64,000 bases of DNA from Streptomyces albireticuli (GCF_021228125.1 NZ_JAJQQS010000008.1:248001-312000); one strand, 5' to 3'. Numbered from the stretch's first letter, positions 24,537-33,684 are shown. Notes: generated from the letters alone by a model not told the origin. Translations and numbers: made by a program.

Positions 24537-26834
24537 TCAGTTCCTTCCGGAGGGTCGCGCCAGCCGCTGCCGGATCAGCTCCAGGTTGCGGACGACGGCG
24601 CCGACCTCGTCGTGGTGCTGCGGGAACAGCACGGTCTTCCGGTCGCCCGCGGCCAGCGCCTCCGCCTTGTCGGCGAGCGAGCGCAGCGGGCGGATGACGA
24701 TGATGTGCAGCCAGCCCAGGCAGGCGACGGCCGCGGTCACGCCCAGCAGGCCGGCGAGCATGGTGTGCCGCTCGGCGGTGTACTCGGGCAGCTTCAGCCA
24801 GGACGTCGGCTGCTCGCTGACGACCTGCCACTCCAGGCCCTTGACCGCGCCGCCGCCGGTGAAGGGCGCGGCCGCCGCGAGGGACGCCGAGCGGGCCGAG
24901 CGGTGCAGGACCGCCTTGCCGTCGCTGTCCTTGCGGGCCTTGGCGGCCAGGGAGTCGAGGTGACCGCCGGGCAGCTTGCTGAACGCGCGGAAGCCGTGCT
25001 GACGGTCGGCGGCGATGACGCGGTGCTTCTTGTCGACCAGCCAGACCTGGCCGAGGCCGGGCCGGGTGACCATCGAGACGAGGAACTGCGGGTCGTACTC
25101 GCCGACGACGGTGCGGCCGTTGCCGTCCGGCACCGCGGCGTACGCGGCGACGGCCGGTTCCTTGCCGGAGGTGTTGAGCTGGGCGACGGAGTCCGGGTAC
25201 GGCTTGCGCCCGGCCGGATGGCGGGGCGAGGCGCCGGCCCGGGCGACGACCTTGCCGTCGCCGTCGAGGACGTAGACGGCGCGGTAGCGCGGGTGCTCGC
25301 GCAGGGTCGTCTCCAGGACGGTCCGGTCGGCGGCGGTGTCCTTGGCCGCGTCCTTGGCGTCGCCGCTCCCGGCGTCCTTGTCGTTCTTGGTGCCCTTCGT
25401 GCCCGCGCCGACGATCTGGGCGACGGAGGCCACGTCCGCCCAGCCCTCGTTGAGGGCCTTGCGGACCCGGTCGGCGGCGGTGTCGGTGCGTCGCCGCTGG
25501 TCCTCGACGAGCTGTTTGGGCACCGTCACGGAACCGCCCGCGCGGTTGAGCAGCAGCAGGAGCGGCGCGGCCCAGGCGAGCAGCAGCACCCCGCAGACGA
25601 TCACGGTGCCACGGGTGCCGAAGCCGCCCCGGGCCCGGCCGGTGCGGGTGGGGCGCTCGCCGAGGCTCTGGCGGCGCAGGCTCTCCAGGGCGGCGCCGAT
25701 CCGGGCCGGCTCGCGGCCCCGGAAGCGCCGGACCGGCCGGTCGAGCTCACCGCGGCCGAGCCGGCGGCTCTCCAGGTACAGCTGGAGCAGCGGTCGCTGG
25801 ACCGTGCGCATCAGCACCCAGGTCACGACGAGCGCCAGGACCAGCAGCACTCCGGCGGCGACCAGGCCGAACGCCTGGGTGCGGACGGCCGCCGGGTCTC
25901 CGGTGACCTTCACCGAGGTGATCACCGACAGACCGAGGCCGCCGGCGGGGCTGTTCTCGCCGGGTGCGCGCCCGGCCGCCGCGTAGCCCACGGCCGTACG
26001 GCGGTCGCCGCTGTCGCCGCCGCCCGTACGGGCCATCAGGTGGCCGCTGGCGCCCGGGTGGCCGCCGGGCTCGGGGGTCCTGGTGAAGTTCGAGGCCGCG
26101 GTGCGGGCGGCCTGCTTGGCCCAGGACGTACGGGCCACCGGCGGTCCGTCGCTGGCCAGCACGGTGCCGGCCGAGTCGACGACCAGTAGGGAGCGGTTCT
26201 CGCCGGTGGAGATGCCGGGGACGTTGAGGGTGCCGGAGGCGACGAGCAGCCGGGGCCGGTCGCCGCCCCGCAGCGGGGCCGTGACCAGCATGCGGGTCTC
26301 ACCCGAGCGCAGCCGCACCAGCTGGGGGGCGGGGGCGGTGAGTTCACCCGGTCCGGCCGACTTGCCGTCCTTACCGGCGTTCCCGGCCCCCGTGGCGCCC
26401 TTGACGTCCTTGAGGAGGGGGGCGAGCGGGATGTTCTCGCCGCGCGCGGCGAGCAGGGTGCCGTCGACCGGGTCGATGACGGCGGTGCCGCGCCACTTGT
26501 TGTAGACCTTGCCGAGCTTGTCCAGGGCCGTGTCGGCCGCCACGGGCTCGGGGCCCGCGAAGAGGGCCGCGGCGCGCTGGAGGTCGGTGACGCTCTCGTC
26601 GAGGGAGGCCCGCAGGGACAGGGCGCCGTCCTCGGCCACCCGCTGCTGCGAGCCGAGTACGGCCGTGTCGGTGCCCGCCCGGTCGCGATCGCCCAGGACG
26701 AGGGCCGTCGCCCCGGCCACGGCCAGCAGCAGTGCCAGCAGCGCGGCTATCGGGGGCCGGGCGCCACCCAGCAGGGGCATGTCGGCGCGGCGGCGTATCT
26801 TGCGCCGGCGTGTGCCGCGCGAAGCGGACAACAT
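24537..26834 (-). CDS. Membrane protein with two Cache-like/HAMP modules and no output domain
   Basis: I choose the ATG at 26834 (AAAGGAACC just before it), giving 765 aa. It has four membrane helices: near the N-terminus (IAALLALLLAVAGATALVL), about 305, about 395 and near 700. Each pair brackets an extracytoplasmic Cache-type sensor (AVIDPVDGTLLAARGE; AVYVLDGDGKVVARAG and QVWLVDKKHRVIAA). HAMP-like segments follow helix 2 (RPLLQLYLESRRLGRGELD) and helix 4 (RPLRSLADKAEALAAGD). No kinase, cyclase or methyl-accepting domain follows; the protein ends 30 residues after the second HAMP. As first gene of the pgs operon it may sense an external signal and pass it directly to PgsB/PgsC. That is inference. 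Confidence 0.8.
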   Translation of the reverse strand: MLSASRGTRRRKIRRRADMPLLGGARPPIAALLALLLAVAGATALVLGDRDRAGTDTAVLGSQQRVAEDGALSLRASLDESVTDLQRAAALFAGPEPVAADTALDKLGKVYNKWRGTAVIDPVDGTLLAARGENIPLAPLLKDVKGATGAGNAGKDGKSAGPGELTAPAPQLVRLRSGETRMLVTAPLRGGDRPRLLVASGTLNVPGISTGENRSLLVVDSAGTVLASDGPPVARTSWAKQAARTAASNFTRTPEPGGHPGASGHLMARTGGGDSGDRRTAVGYAAAGRAPGENSPAGGLGLSVITSVKVTGDPAAVRTQAFGLVAAGVLLVLALVVTWVLMRTVQRPLLQLYLESRRLGRGELDRPVRRFRGREPARIGAALESLRRQSLGERPTRTGRARGGFGTRGTVIVCGVLLLAWAAPLLLLLNRAGGSVTVPKQLVEDQRRRTDTAADRVRKALNEGWADVASVAQIVGAGTKGTKNDKDAGSGDAKDAAKDTAADRTVLETTLREHPRYRAVYVLDGDGKVVARAGASPRHPAGRKPYPDSVAQLNTSGKEPAVAAYAAVPDGNGRTVVGEYDPQFLVSMVTRPGLGQVWLVDKKHRVIAADRQHGFRAFSKLPGGHLDSLAAKARKDSDGKAVLHRSARSASLAAAAPFTGGGAVKGLEWQVVSEQPTSWLKLPEYTAERHTMLAGLLGVTAAVACLGWLHIIVIRPLRSLADKAEALAAGDRKTVLFPQHHDEVGAVVRNLELIRQRLARPSGRN

Positions 26835-27070
26835 GGTTCCTTTCGACCACGGCACGGTGTTGCCGGGACGACGGGTGCGGTGGATGTTGTCTGCGGCGCG
26901 TGCGGGTGAGGGCTGAAGCGAGGGGCCGTCGAATCCTAAGCAATAATTAAAGGGTTTCCAAAAATCTATGGCGACACGCCCCATGTGCATGCATCTGCCG
27001 CGGAGTTGCCGTATAGGCCGATGGGCGTGCTTTGCCAAGTCGAATGTCCGGAAGGGGTAATTTTACCGAC
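26835..27070. promoter_or_regulatory. Divergent promoter region of the pgs operon and the lipoprotein gene
   Basis: 236 bp between divergent starts. The segment around 26940-26970 (CAATAATTAAAGGGTTTCC) is unusually A/T-rich for this genome and is the most likely promoter core. I cannot assign boxes to a particular strand. Confidence 0.5.
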
Positions 27071-28060
27071 ATGAGACTCAAGTCGGGCGGGGCCCGCGTC
27101 TTCGCGCTGCTCGCGGTCCTCACCCTGACGGGGCTCGCGGGCTGTTCGTCCCCGTCCGGCTCCCGCCCGCCCGCCACCGCCCCGGCCCGCGTCGGTACGC
27201 CGAGCCCCGTCGACCTCCGGCAGCGGATCACGGACTTCACCGACCGCATCACCGCGAGCGGGCGCTACCAGGTGCCCGGCGAGCGCGACCGCCGCGCCGT
27301 CGCCGACGGCGTACGCGCGCTGCTCGACGGCCACCGCGCCCGGGCCGAACGGGCCCTGACCGAGGTCGGCTACACCGTGCGCGCCCTCGTCGACCGGGAC
27401 GGCGGGCAGCAGGTCGCCGAGATCGCCGACGCCACGGCGGACGGGGAGGCGCGGCGCGGCTGGGGACGGGTCTACGTGGACCTGCGCGGCCCCGCCCGCT
27501 GGCAGGTGCAGGTCCCGCACCCCACGGCCGACCTGCGCAGCGAACAGCTCGGCATCGGGCTGCTGCGGGGGACGCCCGGCGGCGTCCTGGTCCTGGCCGG
27601 CGCGCACCGGGCGGCGGGCCCGGGCACGCCGGACCCCTCGGACGGTACGGGCACGTCGGACGTGGCGGACGTGGCACACCGCCGGGACTCCGTCTTCGCC
27701 GCCGTCTCCGACGCGCTCGCCGACCGCAAGCTCCCGGCCGTCCAGGTGCACGGCTTCGCCGACAGCAGCCTGCCAGACCAGGACGTCGTCGTCTCGACGG
27801 GCAAGGGCGACGCCGGGCTCCGCCCGGCCCGCCGCCTGGCCGAGGCGCTGCGCGCGCGGGACCTGCGCGTCTGCGAGGTGTGGGAGCGCTACTGCGGCCG
27901 CCTGGAGGGCCGCACGAACGTCGAGGGGGACCACGCGGCGGCGGTGGGGGTGCCGTTCCTGCACGTGGAACACAACCGCCGGGTGCGGATGGACGACCGG
28001 CTCGTGGCGGCGGCGGTGGAGGCGCTCACGGAGGTGACGCGGCGCTGGGGCGGGGCGTAG
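27071..28060 (+). CDS. Lipoprotein, conserved actinobacterial family, possibly amidohydrolase-like
   Basis: The ATG at 27071 opens a lipoprotein signal peptide with lipobox LAGC (Cys25); the 13 codons upstream do not fit one. 329 aa. Conserved-looking blocks are VPHPTADLRSE, LVLAGAHR, RRDSVF, VHGFADSSLPDQDVVVS and FLHVEHNRRVRMD. Scattered His/Asp residues and the last block recall zinc-dependent N-formylglutamate amidohydrolase-type enzymes (…E-x-NR-x-LYMD). This similarity is by eye and weak. It is divergent from the pgs operon, so a role in processing poly-gamma-glutamate or wall peptides is possible. Lacking a firm domain match, I leave the function open. Confidence 0.6.
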   Translation: MRLKSGGARVFALLAVLTLTGLAGCSSPSGSRPPATAPARVGTPSPVDLRQRITDFTDRITASGRYQVPGERDRRAVADGVRALLDGHRARAERALTEVGYTVRALVDRDGGQQVAEIADATADGEARRGWGRVYVDLRGPARWQVQVPHPTADLRSEQLGIGLLRGTPGGVLVLAGAHRAAGPGTPDPSDGTGTSDVADVAHRRDSVFAAVSDALADRKLPAVQVHGFADSSLPDQDVVVSTGKGDAGLRPARRLAEALRARDLRVCEVWERYCGRLEGRTNVEGDHAAAVGVPFLHVEHNRRVRMDDRLVAAAVEALTEVTRRWGGA

Positions 28061-28411
28061 CGCCGGCGGGCGGCGGCCGGGTGACCACGGGTCCGGCCCG
28101 GATCCGCCGCTGCGGCCCGTGCCGGGGTAGCGGCCGAACACCGCTGTGTGCCGCGGCCGCCCCTACGGGAGCGGAGCCCCCGCCCGAGGCCGCGCCGCGG
28201 GAGCACCGTTCTCTGCCGGTGCCGCATGACGAACGCCGGGCAGTGGCCGCGTCCAGCCCGTCCGGCGCTTGAGGGCACCCGCGCGGCGGGTTCCGCCGCG
28301 GGGGCCGGACGGGACGAGCCCGCCCCCCCCGGCCCGGGGACGCGCCGGAGCGCCGGACCGGCTCCTGCGAGCCCGCCCGGCGCTCCGGTGATTCCGGCGT
28401 AACGCCCGGCG
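28061..28411. other. Convergent intergenic region with two large hairpins
   Basis: 351 bp between convergent genes. It holds a cruciform-like element at 28257-28313 and the fadB terminator at 28394-28420. No gene with streptomycete codon bias is visible. Confidence 0.6.
28257..28313. repeat. Nested palindrome related to the 39336 element
   Basis: Outer arms CCCGTCCGG/CCGGACGGG enclose an inner CGCGGCGG-GTT-CCGCCGCG hairpin. The segment GCCCGTCCGGCGCTTGAGG matches half of the palindrome at 39336-39383 with few changes. Probably a terminator for the lipoprotein gene. Confidence 0.65.
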
Positions 28412-28420
28412 TTACGCCGG
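28394..28420 (-). terminator. Terminator overlapping the fadB stop codon
   Basis: CCGGCGTAACGC-CCG-GCGTTACGCCGG is a perfect 12-bp stem with a 3-nt loop. The fadB TAA (28412-28414) lies inside the right arm. Confidence 0.75.
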
Positions 28421-30541
28421 CACGCTCGCCACGCCCGGCGCCAGGAAGCGCCGGCCCGCGGCCCGCTCGGAGACGCCCTCGCGGTCCAGGTACGGCGTGA
28501 TGCCGCCCAGGTGGAAGGGCCAGCCCGCGCCCGTGATCAGGCACAGATCGATGTCCTGGGCCTCGGCGACGACGCCCTCGTCCAGCATCAGGCCGATCTC
28601 CTGCGCGACGGCGTCCAGCACCCGGTCGCGCACCTGCTCCTCGGTCAGGACGACGTCGCCCTGCTTAAGGAGCGCCGCGACCTCGGGGTCCAGCTCCGGC
28701 TTGCCGGAGTCGTAGACGTAGAAGCCGCGCTTGCCGGCCTTGACCACGGCGGCCAGGTTCGGCGAGACGGTGAAGCGGTCCGGGAAGGAGCGGTTGAGCG
28801 TCTCGGAGACATGCAGACCGATCGCCGGGCCGACCAGCTCCAGCAGCACCAGCGGCGACATCGGCAGGCCGAGCGGCTCGACGGCCTTCTCGGCCACCGC
28901 GACCGGGGTGCCCTCGTCGATGACGTTCTGGATCTCGCCCATGAAGCGGGTCAGGATGCGGTTGACGACGAACGCCGGGGCGTCCTTCACCAGCACCGCG
29001 GTCTTCTTCAGCTTCTTGGCGACACCGAAGGCCGTGGCCAGCGAGGCGTCGTCGGTCCGCTCGCCGCGCACGATCTCCAGGAGCGGGAGGATCGCGACCG
29101 GGTTGAAGAAGTGGAAGCCCACGACCCGCTCGGGGTGCTTGAGCTTCGACGCCATCTCGGTGACGGACAGCGAGGAGGTGTTGGTGGCGAGGATGGTGTG
29201 CGCGGGCACCACCGCCTCGACCTCGGCGAACACCTGCTGCTTGACGCCCATCTCCTCGAAGACGGCCTCGATGACGAAGTCCGCGTCGCCGAAGGCGGCG
29301 GCCTTGTCGAGGGAGCCCGTCACCGACGCCTTGAGGCGGTTGGCCTTGTCCTGGCCGATGCGGCCCTTGGCGAGCAGCTTGTCGATCTCGCCGTGGACGT
29401 AGCCGACGCCCTTGTCCACGCGCTCCTGGTCGATGTCGGTCAGCACGACCGGTACCTCGAGGCGGCGCAGGAACAGCAGCGCGAGCTGAGAGGCCATCAG
29501 GCCGGCGCCGACGACGCCCACCTTGGTGACCGGGCGGGCCAGCGAGCGGTCCGGGGCGCCGGCCGGGCGCTTGGCGCGCTTCTGCACCAGGTTGAAGGCG
29601 TAGATGCCGCTGCGCAGCTCGCCACCCATGATCAGGTCCGCGAGGGCCTTGTCCTCGGCGTCGAAGCCGGCGGCCAGGTCGCCGTTCTTCGCCGCGGAGA
29701 TGATCTCCAGCGCGCGGTAGGCGGCCGGGGCGGCGCCGTGCACCTTGGAGTCCGCGATGAACCGGCCGCGCTCGACGGCCTGGTCCCAGGCCTCGCCGCG
29801 GTCGACCTCGGGGCGGGAGACCTCGGTCTCGCCGCTCAGGACGGACGCGGTCCAGAGCAGCGACTGCTCCAGGAAGTCCGCGCCCTCGAAGAGCGCGTCG
29901 GCGATGCCCAGCTCGAAGACCTGCTTGCCGCGCAGCTGCTTGTTCTGGCTGAGCGAGTTCTCGATGATCACCGAGACCGCGCGGTCGGCGCCGATCAGGT
30001 TCGGCAGCAGGGTGCAGCCGCCCCAGCCCGGGACGAGGCCGAGGAAGACCTCGGGCAGCGAGAAGGCGGGGATCGCCTTCGACACCGTGCGGTAGGTGCA
30101 GTGCAGACCGACCTCGACGCCGCCGCCCATGGCCGCGCCGTTGTAGTACGCGAAGGTCGGCACCGCCAGCGACGACAGCCGCTTGAAGACGTCGTGGCCG
30201 CCCTTGCCGATGGCCAGCGCGTCCTCGTGGCGGGCGAGCAGTTCCACGCCCTTGAGGTCGGCGCCGACCGCGAAGATGAACGGCTTGCCGGTGACGCCGA
30301 CGCCGGTGATCTTCCCGTCCCGGGCCTCCGCCTCGACCTGGTCGATCGCGGCGCTGAGGTTCGCCAGCGACCGGGGGCCGAACGTGGTCGGCTTGGTGTG
30401 GTCCAGGCCGTTGTCCAGCGTGATGAGCGCGAACGTGCCCGCGCCCTTGGGCAGGTCGAAGTGGCGTACGTGCGCCTGGGTCACGACCTCGCCGGGGAAC
30501 AGCTCCGCCGCGCCCTTGAGAAGTTCAGCGGTGGTGCTCAC
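28412..30541 (-). CDS. fadB: Fatty-acid oxidation multifunctional protein (enoyl-CoA hydratase/3-hydroxyacyl-CoA dehydrogenase)
   Basis: I choose the GTG at 30541, which overlaps the fadA stop (GTGA); the longer frame upstream only shadows fadA. 709 aa, normal for FadB/FadJ. Residues 1-190 are a crotonase fold (FALITLDNGLDHTKP; AVGADLKG; YNGAAMGGGVEVGLHC). From about residue 335 the Rossmann motif GVVGAGLMASQLA starts the NAD-binding 3-hydroxyacyl-CoA dehydrogenase domain, followed by HFFNPV and the C-terminal dehydrogenase domains. It hydrates enoyl-CoA and oxidises 3-hydroxyacyl-CoA. FadA then cleaves the 3-ketoacyl-CoA, so the two genes form a coupled beta-oxidation operon. Confidence 0.93.
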   Translation of the reverse strand: MSTTAELLKGAAELFPGEVVTQAHVRHFDLPKGAGTFALITLDNGLDHTKPTTFGPRSLANLSAAIDQVEAEARDGKITGVGVTGKPFIFAVGADLKGVELLARHEDALAIGKGGHDVFKRLSSLAVPTFAYYNGAAMGGGVEVGLHCTYRTVSKAIPAFSLPEVFLGLVPGWGGCTLLPNLIGADRAVSVIIENSLSQNKQLRGKQVFELGIADALFEGADFLEQSLLWTASVLSGETEVSRPEVDRGEAWDQAVERGRFIADSKVHGAAPAAYRALEIISAAKNGDLAAGFDAEDKALADLIMGGELRSGIYAFNLVQKRAKRPAGAPDRSLARPVTKVGVVGAGLMASQLALLFLRRLEVPVVLTDIDQERVDKGVGYVHGEIDKLLAKGRIGQDKANRLKASVTGSLDKAAAFGDADFVIEAVFEEMGVKQQVFAEVEAVVPAHTILATNTSSLSVTEMASKLKHPERVVGFHFFNPVAILPLLEIVRGERTDDASLATAFGVAKKLKKTAVLVKDAPAFVVNRILTRFMGEIQNVIDEGTPVAVAEKAVEPLGLPMSPLVLLELVGPAIGLHVSETLNRSFPDRFTVSPNLAAVVKAGKRGFYVYDSGKPELDPEVAALLKQGDVVLTEEQVRDRVLDAVAQEIGLMLDEGVVAEAQDIDLCLITGAGWPFHLGGITPYLDREGVSERAAGRRFLAPGVASVPA

Positions 30542-31758
30542 TTGTCGCCTCCGTCGAAGTGCGGGTTCTCCCAGATGACCGTTCCGCCCATGCCGAGGCC
30601 GACGCACATCGACGTCAGGCCGTAACGGACGTGCGGCTGCTCCTCGAACTGCCGGGCCAGCTGCGTCATCAGGCGCACGCCCGACGAGGCCAGGGGGTGG
30701 CCGAACGCGATGGCGCCGCCGTACTGGTTGACGCGCGGGTCGTCGTCCGCGATGCCGTAGTGGTCCAGGAGCGCGAGCACCTGCACCGCGTACGCCTCGT
30801 TCAGCTCGAACAGGCCGATGTCGTCGATGGTCAGACCCGCCTTGGCGAGGGCCTTCTCGGTCGCCGGGATCGGGCCGTAGCCCATCACCTCGGGCTCGAC
30901 GCCCACGTAGGCGTAGGAGACCAGGCGCATCCGGACCGGCAGGCCCAGCTCGCGCGCCGCGTCCTCGGAGGCGATCAGCGAGGCGGTGGCGCCGTCGTTG
31001 AGGCCGGAGGCGTTGCCCGGGGTGACCCGGCCGTGCGGGCGGAACGGGGTCTTCAGGTTGGCCAGACCCTCCATGGTGGTGCCCGGGCGCATCGGCTCGT
31101 CGGCGGTGGCCAGGCCCCAGCCCAGCTCGCCGCCCTCGGGCGTGGTGCGACGGATGGAGATCGGCACCAGGTCGGCCTGGATCTTGCCGTCGGCGTACGC
31201 CTTGGCGGCCTTCTCCTGGCTGCGGACCGCGTACGCGTCCGCGCGCTCCTTGGTGAGCTGCGGGAAGCGGTCGTGCAGGTTCTCCGCCGTCATGCCCATG
31301 ACGAGGGCGGAGTCGTCGACCAGCTTCTCCGACACGAAGCGCGGGTTGGGGTCGACGCCCTCGCCCATCGGGTGCCGGCCCATGTGCTCGACACCGCCCG
31401 CGAGGGCGACGTCGTACGCGCCGAAGGCGACGCCGCCGGCGACGGTGGTGACGGCGGTCATCGCGCCGGCGCACATCCGGTCGATCGACATGCCGGGCAC
31501 GGTCTGCGGCAGGCCCGCCAGCATGCCGGCCGTGCGGCCGAGGGTCAGGCCCTGGTCGCCGATCTGCGTGGTCGCGGCGATGGCGACCTCGTCGATCTTG
31601 GCGGGGTCCAGGTTCGGGTTGCGGCGCAGCAGCTCACGGATGCACTTGATGACGAGGTCGTCGGCGCGGGTCTCGTGGTAGATGCCCTTCGGGCCCGCCT
31701 TGCCGAACGGGGTGCGGACGCCGTCGACGAAGACGACGTCCCTAGCGGTACGAGGCAC
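30538..31758 (-). CDS. fadA: Acetyl-CoA acyltransferase (3-ketoacyl-CoA thiolase)
   Basis: The GTG at 31758 has GGAGGAG 7-8 nt upstream and opens PRTARDVVFVDGVRTPFGK, the usual thiolase start. 406 aa. The acyl-accepting Cys is in DRMCAGAMTAV (about residue 96), the active-site His in AFGHPLASSG and the second Cys in SMCVGLGMGG. It thiolytically releases acetyl-CoA from 3-ketoacyl-CoA made by FadB, whose start overlaps this stop. The final step of fatty-acid beta-oxidation, cytosolic. Confidence 0.93.
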   Translation of the reverse strand: MPRTARDVVFVDGVRTPFGKAGPKGIYHETRADDLVIKCIRELLRRNPNLDPAKIDEVAIAATTQIGDQGLTLGRTAGMLAGLPQTVPGMSIDRMCAGAMTAVTTVAGGVAFGAYDVALAGGVEHMGRHPMGEGVDPNPRFVSEKLVDDSALVMGMTAENLHDRFPQLTKERADAYAVRSQEKAAKAYADGKIQADLVPISIRRTTPEGGELGWGLATADEPMRPGTTMEGLANLKTPFRPHGRVTPGNASGLNDGATASLIASEDAARELGLPVRMRLVSYAYVGVEPEVMGYGPIPATEKALAKAGLTIDDIGLFELNEAYAVQVLALLDHYGIADDDPRVNQYGGAIAFGHPLASSGVRLMTQLARQFEEQPHVRYGLTSMCVGLGMGGTVIWENPHFDGGDK

Positions 31759-32346
31759 GTTGGCTCTCCTCCATGTGCGGGATCGCTGCGCGCGGGCATG
31801 CCGGTACGGCTCCGCCGCGGTGCGGGCTGACAACGGCCATGCTACTTACGGGTAACTAGGTTGCCCAGCCCCTCCGGCGGGAGCGGCGAAGGTCACATTC
31901 CGTTGTGCGGGGGTTGCCGCGGGCTGGGGTGTGCGGGTGCGGGTGGGCGTGGCGGGTTCGGCGGCCACGGCGGGTTCGGCACCGCCGGGTTCCCCGGTGG
32001 GGGTCGCGCGCCGTCGCGGCGGGGGAGAGTCCCCTGGCCCGCCCCTTCCCGAAACCGGGGCTGCGCCCCGGACCCCCGGCCAGGGGCCCGGGGCGCAGCC
32101 CGGGAAGCGGTGAACGGGGGCCGGCAGTTCCGGCGCCGCGCGGCCGCGACGGCGCGCCGCCGCGCGACTTCCGCCGACCGGGCCGGTGGTGCCGTGCCGG
32201 ACAGGAGGCCCTGGACGGGCGGCCCCGGGGCGGCGGTCCCAGGCGGGTGGTTCCGGGCCGGTGGTGCCGGACGGATGGGCCCCGGGCGGTGGTGCCGGGG
32301 CGGTGGTGCCGGTTCGGGCGTGGCGAACCGGCATCCGCCGTACGGG
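31759..32346. other. Long intergenic region, simple-sequence rich, no gene
   Basis: 588 bp. It contains a CCGGGGCTGCGCCCCGG hairpin near 32057 and a run of related GGTGGTGCCGG or GGTGGTTCCGG words between about 32180 and 32325. Open frames on both strands are low-complexity (Pro/Gly/Ala/Arg) and lack a ribosome binding site. It should include the fadA promoter and the 3' flank of the RNase D gene. Confidence 0.55.
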
Positions 32347-33624
32347 TCAGGCCGTGGCCTCCGTCAGGGCCTTCACCAGGGCCGGGGTCACCTGCTCCAC
32401 CTGCCACACGCGGGCGCCGTGGGCGGTGAGGACCTCCGCCACCGCCTCCGCCGTCGGCGACTTCGGCGGTTCCCAGCACAGGCGGCGCACGGTGTCCGGG
32501 GCGATCAGGTTCTCCTGCGGCATGGTGAGCCGCTCGGCCAGCGCCGAGACCGCCGTACGGGCCGCGGACAGCCGGGCCGCCGCGACCGGGTCCTTGTCCG
32601 CCCAGGCGCGGGGCGGCGGCGGGCCGGTCAGCGGCTGGCCGGGCTGCGGGAGCTCGTTGTCCGGGATCGCGCGGGCGCGGTCGACCGCCGTCTGCCACTG
32701 CTCCAGCTGCTTGCGGCTCATCCGGTGGCCGAAGCCGGGCAGCGCGGCCAGCGCCTGCGCGTTCGGCGGCATGTTCAGGGCGGCCTCGACGATCGCGGCG
32801 TCGCCGAGCACCTTGCCCGGCGAGACGTCGCGCCGCTGGGCGATGACGTCGCGCGCGGTCCACAGCTCGCGGACCACGGCCATCTGCCGCCGCCGCCGGA
32901 CCTTGTGCATCCCGGACGTGCGGCGCCAGGGGTCCTTGCGCGGCGGGGCGGGCGGCGCGGAGGCGATGGCGTCGAACTCCTGCCGGGCCCACTCCAGCTT
33001 GCCCTGGCGGTCCAGCTCCTCCTCCAGCGCGTCGCGCAGGTCGACGAGGAGCTCCACGTCGAGGGCGGCGTAGCGCAGCCAGGGGTCGGGCAGCGGGCGG
33101 GTCGACCAGTCGACGGCGGAGTGGCCCTTCTCCAGGGCGTACCCCAGGACGTTCTCGACCATGGCGCCGAGTCCCACCCGGGCGAATCCGGCGAGCCGTC
33201 CCGCCAGCTCCGTGTCGAAGAGCCGCGACGGCGTCATCCCTATCTCGCGCAGGCACGGCAGGTCCTGCGTGGCCGCGTGCAGCACCCACTCGGCGTCGCC
33301 GATGGCCTCGCCGAGCGAGGACAGGTCGGGGCAGCCGACGGGGTCGATCAGGGTCGAGCCGGCGCCCTCGCGGCGCAGCTGCACGAGATAGGCGCGCTGG
33401 CCGTAGCGGTAGCCGGAGGCACGCTCCGCGTCCACCGCGACGGGGCCCGTACCGGCCGCGAACGCCGCGACGACGCCGGCCAGGGCATCGTTGTCAGCGA
33501 CGACGGGCGGGATGCCCTCGCGTGGCTCCAACAGGGGGATCGGCGCCGAATCGACGTCGGCCGGGGGGTCGCCCCCGGGGGTTCGCAGTGTCGTGTCTGC
33601 TGCGGTCTCTTGGGCGTCGGTCAC
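32347..33624 (-). CDS. rnd: Ribonuclease D-like 3'-5' exonuclease with HRDC domain
   Basis: A 425-aa DEDD exonuclease: motif I VAVDAERASGYRYGQRA, motif II around LHAATQDLPCLREIG, motif III RYAALDVELLVDL. An HRDC-type helical domain follows (about residues 215-300: ARDVIAQRRDVSPGKVLGD, ALAALPGF). RNase D trims 3' ends of tRNA precursors and other RNAs in the cytosol. The GTG start at 33624 is 6 nt after a TACCCT hexamer and has no ribosome binding site, so the mRNA may be leaderless. The hairpin at 33652-33684 separates it from the upstream response regulator gene. Confidence 0.9.
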   Translation of the reverse strand: MTDAQETAADTTLRTPGGDPPADVDSAPIPLLEPREGIPPVVADNDALAGVVAAFAAGTGPVAVDAERASGYRYGQRAYLVQLRREGAGSTLIDPVGCPDLSSLGEAIGDAEWVLHAATQDLPCLREIGMTPSRLFDTELAGRLAGFARVGLGAMVENVLGYALEKGHSAVDWSTRPLPDPWLRYAALDVELLVDLRDALEEELDRQGKLEWARQEFDAIASAPPAPPRKDPWRRTSGMHKVRRRRQMAVVRELWTARDVIAQRRDVSPGKVLGDAAIVEAALNMPPNAQALAALPGFGHRMSRKQLEQWQTAVDRARAIPDNELPQPGQPLTGPPPPRAWADKDPVAAARLSAARTAVSALAERLTMPQENLIAPDTVRRLCWEPPKSPTAEAVAEVLTAHGARVWQVEQVTPALVKALTEATA

Positions 33625-33651
33625 CGGTCAAGGGTATCTGTGTATGGCAAG

Positions 33652-33684
33652 CGCCCGTCGACGGAACGTCCCCGTCGACGGGCG
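33652..33684 (-). terminator. Terminator after the response regulator gene
   Basis: A perfect 13-bp stem CGCCCGTCGACGG/CCGTCGACGGGCG with a 7-nt loop, about 60 bp after the stop of the minus-strand response regulator gene. Confidence 0.8.

Noticed and set aside
30542..31474. Minus-strand extension of the fadB frame over fadA
   Set aside because: Arg/Gly-rich shadow of fadA in another frame; the GTG at 30541 gives a standard FadB.
32180..32330. Possible CRISPR-like or direct repeats (GGTGGTGCCGG words)
   Set aside because: Units are short, irregular and without spacers of constant length; simple-sequence composition explains them.
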